This document shows positions 1 to 5,515 of a stretch of 5,979 nt of DNA, piece after piece (positions within the stretch are counted from its first letter, which is position 1; each line of letters opens with the position of its first letter). The DNA comes from Vulcanimicrobiota bacterium (GTDB taxonomy: Bacteria; Vulcanimicrobiota; Vulcanimicrobiia; Eremiobacterales; Eremiobacteraceae): NCBI GenBank assembly GCA_019232725.1, contig JAFANK010000295.1, forward strand, positions 1 through 5,979. Reading direction: 5' to 3'. The notes under the pieces were generated by a model, which saw only the letters and a list, made by a program, of their open reading frames with translations, searched no databases and had not been told where the DNA came from. The translations under genes were made by a program, and so were the position numbers.

Positions 1-147
1 CCGGAAAAACGCATTGGGCAGTGGCTCGACGACCGTGCCTTCCACCTCGATCGCTTCTTCTTTGGTCGACCCGATATTTTCGGTGCGCTCGGCTTTTTTC
101 TTCCTCCTATCCGATCGCTTGTATCCGCCCGGGCGTCTGCCTGGCAA
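1..147 (-). CDS. infA: Translation initiation factor IF-1 (3' end outside window)
   Basis: IF-1 binds the A site of the 30S subunit and helps IF-2 and IF-3 during initiation. Only the first 49 codons are present; the frame runs off the window edge. The residues EAIEVEGTVVEPLPNAFFR match the start of the IF-1 OB fold, which in most bacteria begins only two or three residues after the initiator Met. Here no ATG, GTG or TTG lies at the usual place. The first plausible start upstream is TTG at 147-145, six bases after an AGGAG at 154-158. It gives an N-terminal extension of about 26 residues, rich in Arg and Lys (R4, R5, K10, R11, R14, R15, K16-K18), and overlaps the end of map by 41 bases. An in-frame GTG at 45-43 would cut into the fold and has no clear ribosome site. 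Gene identity is strong; the exact start is inferred. Its place after map is the common one. Confidence 0.85.
   Translation of the reverse strand, partial: MPGRRPGGYKRSDRRKKKAERTENIGSTKEEAIEVEGTVVEPLPNAFFR
103..108 (-). promoter_or_regulatory. Perfect AGGAGG overlapping the map stop, with no start codon after it
   Basis: On the minus strand AGGAGG begins within the TAG stop of map (109-107), the classic place for the ribosome site of the next gene. No ATG, GTG or TTG follows within 20 bases in any frame. In the infA frame it reads as two AGG Arg codons (residues 14 and 15 from the TTG start). It may be a relic, a pausing site, or the site for a non-standard start; the sequence alone does not decide. 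Confidence 0.4.
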
Positions 148-1003
148 TGTGCTCTCCTCTCATCGTTTGGATTTCGCTCTCGTCAGCGCCGGCGCCGCGT
201 GGCGTGGCAGCGGCGTGGCGCAAGGCGTCGGGGATGTAATTGGGTCGTGCCTGTGCGTCGGTAAGCGTCAGGATCTCGAAGCCGTCGGGCGTCACCGCCA
301 CCGTGTGCTCGTAGTGTGCGGACAGCGAACCATCAGCGGTCACCACCGTCCACTTGTCATCGAGCGTCTTGACGCGAAACGTGCCGATGTTCACCATCGG
401 TTCGATGGCGACCACCATGCCGGGCTTAAGCACGACGCCCGTGCCGCGCCGGCCAAAATTAGGCACCGGCGGTTCTTCGTGCAGCGCCGTCCCGATACCG
501 TGTCCGACCAGGGCGCGCACGACCGCATAGCCGCGGGATTCCACGAAGGTCTGGACGGCATAACCGATGTCTGATACATGCGCATCGGGCTGCACCGCCT
601 CGATGCCGAGGACAAGCGCTGCGCGCGTCGTGTCCAAAAGCGCTTGCGCAGCGGGCGTTATCTGTCCGACCGGCAGGGTTGCCGCCATATCGGAATACCA
701 CCCGTCCGCACACGAGCCGATGTCAATCTTGAGCAGATCGCCCTCGCGCAGCGTGCGGGGACCCGGTATGCCGTGCACGATCTGTTCGTTCACGGAGGTG
801 CAGACCGAGCCCGCAAAGCCATGATAGCCTAAAAATGCAGGCTCCGCTCCTTCGGCACGGATCAGCTCGTCCGCGTAATCGTTGATCGCCTTGGTCGTCA
901 CTCCCGGCCGCACGGCGAGAGCCAATTTCTCGAGCGCGCGAGCGGTGATGCGCCCACTCGTACGCATGCGGTCGAGCTCGCGGCTGCTCTTACAGGTGAT
1001 CAT
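107..1003 (-). CDS. map: Type I methionine aminopeptidase, with a long C-terminal tail
   Basis: Removes the N-terminal methionine from new proteins in the cytoplasm after deformylation. The pita-bread metallopeptidase fold is complete. Seen by motif alignment: substrate His77 in HGIP, metal ligands Asp94 (KIDIG), Asp105 (YSD), His168 (GHGIG), Glu201 (AIEPM) and Glu232 (YEHTVAVT), plus His175 (HEEP). There is no N-terminal zinc finger. The catalytic domain ends near FEILT (about residue 246), where many family members of about 250 residues stop; this protein runs to 298. The extra 50 residues match nothing I recognise and are Ala, Arg and Pro rich. The ATG at 1003-1001 overlaps the adk TGA as ATGA, which indicates coupled translation; no clear Shine-Dalgarno precedes it. 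The 3' end overlaps the proposed start of infA. Confidence 0.96.
   Translation of the reverse strand: MITCKSSRELDRMRTSGRITARALEKLALAVRPGVTTKAINDYADELIRAEGAEPAFLGYHGFAGSVCTSVNEQIVHGIPGPRTLREGDLLKIDIGSCADGWYSDMAATLPVGQITPAAQALLDTTRAALVLGIEAVQPDAHVSDIGYAVQTFVESRGYAVVRALVGHGIGTALHEEPPVPNFGRRGTGVVLKPGMVVAIEPMVNIGTFRVKTLDDKWTVVTADGSLSAHYEHTVAVTPDGFEILTLTDAQARPNYIPDALRHAAATPRGAGADESEIQTMRGEHIARQTPGRIQAIG
154..158 (-). promoter_or_regulatory. Shine-Dalgarno site for the proposed TTG start of infA
   Basis: Read on the minus strand this is AGGAG within AGAGGAG (154-160), six bases before TTG at 147-145. It lies inside the map coding region (codons for Met281 to Glu284). The good match and spacing are the main support for choosing TTG as the infA start. 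Confidence 0.55.
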
Positions 1004-1677
1004 GCCGCGGGCCCCACTGCCGCGCCGAGCGCGGTCATGATGCGCGCAAAGACCGTATCCATGTCGCCGTTGCCGTCGACGACGCGAAGCAGACCCACAC
1101 CGCGATAATATTCGGCGAGCGGCGCCGTCTTGCGCTGGTACTCATCCAGACGGTTGACCACCGTCTTCTCATCGTCGTCCTCGCGCTGCACGAGCGGCCC
1201 GCCGCAGCGGTCGCAGACACCCGGCAGCTTGGGCGACGCAGACTCGAGGTGATACGGTGTCTGGCACACGGCGCATAGGCGGCGCCCGGTCAAGCGACGG
1301 ATCACCTCGGCAGCATCCACTTTGATCTCGATGACGCCATCCAGACGCAACCCCTTGCGCTGCACGAGCGCGTCGAGCGCAGTCGCCTGCTGTGCGGTGC
1401 GAGGGAAGCCGTCTAAGATGAAGCCGGCTTGCGCGTCCGGGCGCGCGAGGCGTTCTTCCACAAGTCCGATCGTCACATCGTCCGGCACGAGCTTGCCCGC
1501 GTCGATATACGACTTCGCGGCCGTGCCCATCGGCGTGCGATCTTTGACCGCGTTGCGGAAGATGTCACCGGTCGCGATCTGCGGTACGCCGAAGGCCTGC
1601 GCGAGCCTGCGCCCTTGCGTCCCTTTGCCGACACCGGGCGGCCCTAAGAGCACGAGCCGCCATGCACGCGCGCTCAT
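1000..1677 (-). CDS. adk: Adenylate kinase, zinc-LID form
   Basis: Catalyses ATP + AMP to 2 ADP in the cytoplasm. The 225-residue length suits the long-LID bacterial form. The P-loop GPPGVGKGT is at residues 12-20, the AMP-site ATGD at 35-38 and the DGFPRT motif at 89-94. The LID domain (about 130-167) carries Cys135, Cys138, Cys155 and Cys158 in a CxxC...CxxC arrangement expected to bind structural zinc, as in many Gram-positive and other non-enteric bacteria. The ATG at 1677-1675 shares an ATGA with the secY stop, and the TGA at the other end shares an ATGA with map, so the three genes look translationally coupled. The upstream G-run in secY codons is only a weak ribosome site. The secY-adk-map order is the usual one in many phyla outside the Enterobacteria. 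Confidence 0.97.
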   Translation of the reverse strand: MSARAWRLVLLGPPGVGKGTQGRRLAQAFGVPQIATGDIFRNAVKDRTPMGTAAKSYIDAGKLVPDDVTIGLVEERLARPDAQAGFILDGFPRTAQQATALDALVQRKGLRLDGVIEIKVDAAEVIRRLTGRRLCAVCQTPYHLESASPKLPGVCDRCGGPLVQREDDDEKTVVNRLDEYQRKTAPLAEYYRGVGLLRVVDGNGDMDTVFARIMTALGAAVGPAA

Positions 1678-2969
1678 TGCTTGATGAACCCCCGGTAATC
1701 GCGCATCGCCAGACGTGCTTCGATCTGCGTCATCGTATCGAGCGCGACGCCGACCACGATGAGCAGCGAGGTGCTCCCCAGATAGAACGTCGTGATGTGG
1801 GTCAAGCTCTGCGTGACGTTGGGCAGAATCGCCAGCAGCCCCAAGTAGACGGCGGCGACCGCCGTGATGCGTACGAGGATCTTCGAGATGTAATCCGAGG
1901 TCGGCTTGCCGGGCCGGATGCCAGGGATGAAGCCGCCTTGTTTTTGCAGGTTCTCGGCGATGTCTTGGATCTGCAGCACCACGCTCGAGTAAAAGAACGT
2001 GAAGACGACCACGAGGAAGAAGTAGGCGAAGTTATAGAGGAAGCTGTTGTAGTTGAAGTAGAGCGCGATGAACTGAGAGTAGGAGTCCCAGAACGTCCCG
2101 CTCGCCTGCCGGCCCCACGAGGCGATCTGCTGCGGCAGGAGCAGGATGGAGATCGCGAAGATGATCGAGATGACGCCCGCATTATTGAGGCGCAACGGGA
2201 TGTAGGTGCTGCGTCCGCCGTAGACCTTGCGGCCGACGACGCGTTTGGCGTACTGCACGGGCACGCGCCGCTGCCCCTGGTACATAAAGATGATCGAGAT
2301 CAGCGACAGCACGGCGATCAATCCGAAGATGACGAGACCCAAGATGTTGAGGCCGCCTTTCTCCCCTAAGGCGAGCGTCTGGCTGAAATAGACTGGATAG
2401 CGCAAGATGATGCCGACGAAAATGATGAGCGAGACGCCGTTGCCGATGCCCTTGTCCGTGATCTGTTCGCCCAGCCACATCAACCAGATCGTGCCCGCGG
2501 TCAGCGTCAGGGTCACGGTGATGAGATAGGCGAGGTCGGAGCGCTCGAACACCTGCGAACGGTTGAGCGCAACCACCATGACCGTCGCCTGGGCAAGCGC
2601 GAGCACGACCGTTAGCCAGCGCGTGTACAGACCGACACGTTTGCGCCCTTCCTCGCCACCGTGCTGCATCATCTCCTTGATGTTGGGGAAGACGACCGTC
2701 ATCAGCTGCATGATGATGCTGGCGTTGATGTAGGGCGTGATGCCCATGGCGATCACGGAGAAGTGCTGCAGTGCGCCGCCCGAAAGGAAGCCGAGAAAAT
2801 TGAGGAACTGGCCGCTGGAGAGGACGCCCTGCCACGCCTGCAGATTGACGTAGGGTATCTGGACGTAGACCATGATGACGAACACGGCGAACGCGCCGAA
2901 CACGAAGAGGATCCGGTTGCGGATCTCCGGCACGACGAGTGCGTTGGCCAGGTTACGCCAGATGTTCAC
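1674..2969 (-). CDS. secY: Protein translocase channel subunit SecY
   Basis: Central pore of the SecYEG translocon in the inner membrane, which passes unfolded proteins across or into the membrane. The 431 residues give the ten hydrophobic segments expected. Recognisable family landmarks are the VPEIRNRILF N-terminus, the plug region SGGALQHFSVIAMGITPYI (63-81), KGIGNG (173-178), the cytoplasmic loop RRVPVQYAKR (234-243) where ribosome and SecA contact is known, and the loop QGGFIPGIRPGKPTSDYI (344-361). The C-terminus ends with the usual YRGFIKQ-like tail. The start is GTG at 2969-2967, nine bases after the rplO stop; a GAGGA 13 bases upstream is a rather distant ribosome site. The end of the first membrane segment (about 30-41) differs from the common FR[IL]G..IP.PG pattern, as noted in the findings. 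Confidence 0.97.
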   Translation of the reverse strand: MNIWRNLANALVVPEIRNRILFVFGAFAVFVIMVYVQIPYVNLQAWQGVLSSGQFLNFLGFLSGGALQHFSVIAMGITPYINASIIMQLMTVVFPNIKEMMQHGGEEGRKRVGLYTRWLTVVLALAQATVMVVALNRSQVFERSDLAYLITVTLTLTAGTIWLMWLGEQITDKGIGNGVSLIIFVGIILRYPVYFSQTLALGEKGGLNILGLVIFGLIAVLSLISIIFMYQGQRRVPVQYAKRVVGRKVYGGRSTYIPLRLNNAGVISIIFAISILLLPQQIASWGRQASGTFWDSYSQFIALYFNYNSFLYNFAYFFLVVVFTFFYSSVVLQIQDIAENLQKQGGFIPGIRPGKPTSDYISKILVRITAVAAVYLGLLAILPNVTQSLTHITTFYLGSTSLLIVVGVALDTMTQIEARLAMRDYRGFIKQ

Positions 2970-2978
2970 GAGGCGCGC

Positions 2979-3437
2979 TTAGTCCTCAAAGGTGGCGCCG
3001 GCGGCTTCGAGTTTGCTGCGCGCCGCGGTCGAGAACCGGACATTGCGGAACCGCAACGACGATGGTGCGTCGCCGGAACCCAAGACCTTCACGCCGTCTT
3101 TGGGTTTGCTGATAAGGCCGGCCTCGAGCAACGCCTCTGGGGTCACCGTGAGGTTGGAGTCCCACGACGCGAGGTCGGCGAGATTGACGACCGCAAATTC
3201 CGTGCGGAAGATCTTCGTCGGCCGGGCCTTTTGCGACACGCCGCGGCGTTGCGGTAACCGCCGGAACCAGGGCGTCTGGCCACCTTCGAAGTTCGGCCCC
3301 TTGCCGCCGCCGGAGCGCACGGTCTGGCCTTTGCCGCCCTTGCCGCCGGTCTTGACCAGGCCGCTGCCGTGTCCGCGGCCGATGCGCACGCGCTTGGTGC
3401 GCGAGCCTGCGTGCGGTTTAAGATCCGACAGCTTCAC
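2979..3437 (-). CDS. rplO: 50S ribosomal protein L15 (uL15)
   Basis: Late-assembling large-subunit protein that contacts 23S rRNA. The 152 residues include the typical MKLSDLKP start, the long Gly- and basic-rich extension (about 18-53, with repeated GGKGGKG and RSGGGKGPNFEGG elements) that threads into the rRNA, and the C-terminal globular part with VKVLGSGD (116-123) and FSTAARSKLEAAG (135-147). The start is GTG at 3437-3435, fixed by homology of MKLSDLKP to other L15 proteins. A GAGAG at 3445-3449, seven bases upstream, serves as ribosome site and lies within rpsE. The gene overlaps rpsE by 20 bases (3418-3437) in another frame. In most spc operons rpmD (L30) sits between these two genes; here there is no room for it. 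Confidence 0.97.
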   Translation of the reverse strand: MKLSDLKPHAGSRTKRVRIGRGHGSGLVKTGGKGGKGQTVRSGGGKGPNFEGGQTPWFRRLPQRRGVSQKARPTKIFRTEFAVVNLADLASWDSNLTVTPEALLEAGLISKPKDGVKVLGSGDAPSSLRFRNVRFSTAARSKLEAAGATFED

Positions 3438-3945
3438 GTGCTTGCTCTCTTCCTAAGATCTCGTCCACCGTCTTGCCACGTTGCGCGGCGACATCTTCAA
3501 CCGTGCGCAGCCGGCGCAGCCCGGCGACCGTCGCCTGGATCACATTGATGGGGTTGTTCGAACCCAACGACTTCGTCAGGATGTCGTGCACGCCCGCAAG
3601 CTCGAGCACAGCGCGCATGGCACCGCCTGCGATGACGCCCGTTCCCTTGCTCGCGGGCTTCATGAGCACTTTGCCCGCGCCGACGTGTGACTCGATGGGA
3701 TGCGGGATCGTCCGGCCGACCATCGGCACCGTGACCAAGGAACGGCGCGCGTCTTCCACGCCCTTGCGGATCGCCTCAGGCACCTCGCGCGCCTTGCCGA
3801 TGCCATAGCCGACCCGCCCTTGGCGATCGCCGACCACGACGAGTGCGGAGAACGAGAAGCGCTTGCCGCCCTTGACGACTTTGGCAACCCGGTTGACGCG
3901 AACGACTTGCTCTTCCAGTCCCGAGCCGTCGGTGATGCGGGCCAT
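3418..3945 (-). CDS. rpsE: 30S ribosomal protein S5 (uS5)
   Basis: Small-subunit protein near the mRNA entry tunnel, known to affect decoding fidelity. The 175 residues show the N-terminal double-stranded-RNA-binding-like domain with VVKGGKRFSFSALVVVGD (23-40) and GRVGYGIGKAREVPEAI (43-59), then the C-terminal domain with PASKGTGVIAGGAMRAVLE (97-115) and LGSNNPINVIQAT (127-139). After the usual ending GKTVDEILG there are ten extra residues, whose codons include the overlap with the start of rplO. The ATG at 3945-3943 lies three bases after the rplR stop, with GGAG at 3955-3958 spaced nine bases. No rpmD follows. Confidence 0.97.
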   Translation of the reverse strand: MARITDGSGLEEQVVRVNRVAKVVKGGKRFSFSALVVVGDRQGRVGYGIGKAREVPEAIRKGVEDARRSLVTVPMVGRTIPHPIESHVGAGKVLMKPASKGTGVIAGGAMRAVLELAGVHDILTKSLGSNNPINVIQATVAGLRRLRTVEDVAAQRGKTVDEILGREQAREAVGS

Positions 3946-3948
3946 CCG

Positions 3949-4317
3949 CTAAAACTCCAATCCGGCGCCGCGCGCCGCGTCTGCTAGTGCCTTGATCCGT
4001 CCGTGATACTTGTAGCCGCCGCGATCGAAGACCACTGCGGTGATGCCGCGCTCCTTGGCGCGTTGGGCGATCGCCGTGCCGACCTTCTCTGCTGCGCTCA
4101 CGCTCTTGCGCGACGACAAGTCGCCGCCGATCGACTTCTCGCGCGTCGAGGCGGCCGCGAGCGTCGAGCCGGTCGCATCGTCGATCAGCTGCGCGTAGAT
4201 ATGATGGAGGCTGCGGAACACCGACAGCCGCGGGCGCCCAGATGAGCCTACCATCCGCCGGCGCACGCGCTCGTGGCGCCGCAAGCGGAGTTTGTTTCTG
4301 CTCGTCATCGTCGTCAT
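3949..4317 (-). CDS. rplR: 50S ribosomal protein L18 (uL18)
   Basis: Binds 5S rRNA together with L5 and helps form the central protuberance. The 122 residues are normal for the family. The basic N-terminus RNKLRLRRHERVRRR (7-21) is the RNA-binding tail, followed by GRPRLSVFRSLHHIYAQLIDD (27-47) and the C-terminal signature VVFDRGGYKYHGRIKALAD (95-113) with the ending GLEF. Two in-frame ATG codons compete, at 4317-4315 and 4308-4306. The first is preferred because GAGGAA at 4323-4328 is five bases from it and 14 from the second. It lies 12 bases after the rplF stop and three before rpsE. Confidence 0.97.
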   Translation of the reverse strand: MTTMTSRNKLRLRRHERVRRRMVGSSGRPRLSVFRSLHHIYAQLIDDATGSTLAAASTREKSIGGDLSSRKSVSAAEKVGTAIAQRAKERGITAVVFDRGGYKYHGRIKALADAARGAGLEF

Positions 4318-4322
4318 CGCCG

Positions 4323-4328
4323 TTCCTC
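4323..4328 (-). promoter_or_regulatory. Shine-Dalgarno site that decides the rplR start
   Basis: GAGGAA on the minus strand, in the 12-base gap between rplF and rplR, five bases before ATG 4317-4315. The second ATG at 4308 would be 14 bases away, so the longer reading (MTTMTSRNK) is favoured. Confidence 0.6.
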
Positions 4329-4329
4329 G

Positions 4330-4890
4330 CTACTTCTTGCCACCGGCACCGGCCGTCTTGCCGGCCTTGCCGAGCTTGCGCCGCACGCGCTCGCCTTCAT
4401 AGCGGATGCCTTTGCCTTTGTACGGCTCCGGCGGACGCAAGCCGCGGATCTGGGCCGCGATCTGTCCGACTTGCTGTTTGTCCGCGCCGCTGATCAGGAT
4501 CTTGTTCGTGCCCTCGACTTTGATGTCGATGCCCTTGGGCGGCTCGAAGCTCACCGGGTGTGAGAATCCCAACTGCAAGCCGAGCGACTTGCCTTGCATC
4601 TGCGCACGATAGCCGACACCTTGGATCTCGAGCTGCTTGGAAAAACCGCGCGTCACCCCGTTGACCATGTTCGCGATCAGCGTGCGGGTGAGCCCGTGCA
4701 GCTGCCGGCTGCGCTTGCCTTCATCAGGACGTGCAACGGTGACGGCGCCGGCATCCACGGCCACTTCGATCGGCGACGCGTAGCGCAGCGACAATTCACC
4801 TTTTGGACCTTTGACTTTGACCTCGTGATCAGCCACCTGGACCGTGACGCCAGATGGGATCGCGATGGATAATCGTCCGATTCTGCTCAT
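4330..4890 (-). CDS. rplF: 50S ribosomal protein L6 (uL6)
   Basis: Large-subunit protein at the base of the L7/L12 stalk, near the sarcin-ricin loop where elongation factors bind. The 186 residues hold two related domains: N-terminal with MSRIGRLSIAIPSGV (1-15) and VKVKGPKGELS (25-34), and C-terminal with the family signature PEPYKGKGIRYEGERVRRK (154-172). The protein ends in a short Lys-, Gly- and Ala-rich tail. The ATG at 4890-4888 lies six bases after the rpsH stop and is fixed by the standard MSRIG start; only a weak GGTAGA-like ribosome site is present, which suggests coupling to rpsH. Confidence 0.97.
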   Translation of the reverse strand: MSRIGRLSIAIPSGVTVQVADHEVKVKGPKGELSLRYASPIEVAVDAGAVTVARPDEGKRSRQLHGLTRTLIANMVNGVTRGFSKQLEIQGVGYRAQMQGKSLGLQLGFSHPVSFEPPKGIDIKVEGTNKILISGADKQQVGQIAAQIRGLRPPEPYKGKGIRYEGERVRRKLGKAGKTAGAGGKK

Positions 4891-4896
4891 GCTCGT

Positions 4897-5298
4897 CTAC
4901 CAGACATAGGCCATGACTTCGCCGCCGCAGCCCAAGCGCTTGGCCTGCCGGCCGCTCATGATCCCTTGCGAGGTGGACATGATGACGAGTCCGAGGCCGC
5001 CCATGCATTTGGGGATGTCGCCCTTGGGCGTGTAGATGCGCAGCCCCGGCCGGCTGATGCGTTGCAGGCCGTTGATCACGCGCTCGCGGTGCTGCCCGTA
5101 CTTGAGCGTGATGCGGATGAGATCACGCGGTGCGCCGGCGACGATCTCGACGTTTTTGACGAAACCCTCGTCCTTGAGCACGCGCGCGACGTCGCGCTTC
5201 AGGCGCGACGCCGGGATATCGACACGCTCGTGGTGCGCGATATTGGCGTTGCGGATGCGTGCGAGCATATCCGCGACCGGGTCGGTTATCACTGCCAT
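4897..5298 (-). CDS. rpsH: 30S ribosomal protein S8 (uS8)
   Basis: Primary 16S rRNA-binding protein of the small-subunit platform. The 133-residue length is standard. Seen: DPVADMLARIRNAN (6-19), SRLKRDVARVLKDEGF (31-46), RPGLRIY (83-89), and the C-terminal signature STSQGIMSGRQAKRLGCGGEVMAYVW, beginning at residue 108, which holds the RNA-binding loop. In E. coli S8 also represses the spc operon by binding mRNA around the rplE start; that region lies beyond the window edge, so it cannot be judged here. The ATG at 5298-5296 follows the rpsN stop by 16 bases, with an AAGGA 12 bases upstream. Confidence 0.97.
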   Translation of the reverse strand: MAVITDPVADMLARIRNANIAHHERVDIPASRLKRDVARVLKDEGFVKNVEIVAGAPRDLIRITLKYGQHRERVINGLQRISRPGLRIYTPKGDIPKCMGGLGLVIMSTSQGIMSGRQAKRLGCGGEVMAYVW

Positions 5299-5314
5299 CG
5301 TCGTTTTATGTCCT

Positions 5315-5500
5315 TCACCAGCTGGCTTTGGTCACGCCCGGGATCTGCCCGCGGTGTGCAAGCTCGCGGAAACAGATGCGGCACAGACCGAACTTGCGCA
5401 AGTAGCCGCGTGGCCGGCCACAACGCCGGCAGCGGTTGTGCTTGCGCACCTTGAATTTCTCATCGCGTTTGCTTTTTTGGACCATCGCGCTTGTCGCCAT
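5315..5500 (-). CDS. rpsN: 30S ribosomal protein S14, zinc-binding short form (uS14)
   Basis: Small-subunit head protein needed late in 30S assembly. At 61 residues it is the short type Z form, not the roughly 100-residue zinc-free form of E. coli. The zinc ribbon is Cys24, Cys27, Cys40 and Cys43 in CRRCGRPRGYLRKFGLCRIC. The ending GQIPGVTKASW is typical. The ATG at 5500-5498 gives MATSAMVQKSKR; a start at Met6 is possible, but most relatives have the longer form. It lies 15 bases after the rplE stop with no clear Shine-Dalgarno in the gap, so coupling to rplE is likely. The zinc form argues against an enteric origin and implies dependence on zinc unless a zinc-free copy exists elsewhere. Confidence 0.97.
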   Translation of the reverse strand: MATSAMVQKSKRDEKFKVRKHNRCRRCGRPRGYLRKFGLCRICFRELAHRGQIPGVTKASW

Positions 5501-5515
5501 TATCGTGCGCCGGGC

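Noticed and set aside
14..574. A 186-codon open frame on the plus strand across infA and map
   Set aside because: It is antisense to conserved catalytic residues of Map and shows no domain; explained by high GC content.
1662..2369. A 235-codon open frame on the plus strand, opposite secY
   Set aside because: Its product is a low-complexity mix of Asp, Arg, Glu and His, as expected when a membrane-protein gene is read backwards, and it lies entirely across well-conserved secY and the end of adk.
2661..3257. A 198-codon open frame on the plus strand across secY and rplO
   Set aside because: Charged, His- and Asp-rich shadow of two clear genes on the other strand; no recognisable motif.
3301..3420. 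GC-rich, repeat-like stretch that might be taken for a repeat element
   Set aside because: It encodes the Gly-Lys-rich extension of L15, a normal feature of that protein.
3418..3437. A frameshift or assembly error as the cause of the rpsE/rplO overlap
   Set aside because: Both proteins are full length with normal N- and C-terminal signatures and the L15 start has a reasonable ribosome site, so the overlap is self-consistent without any error.
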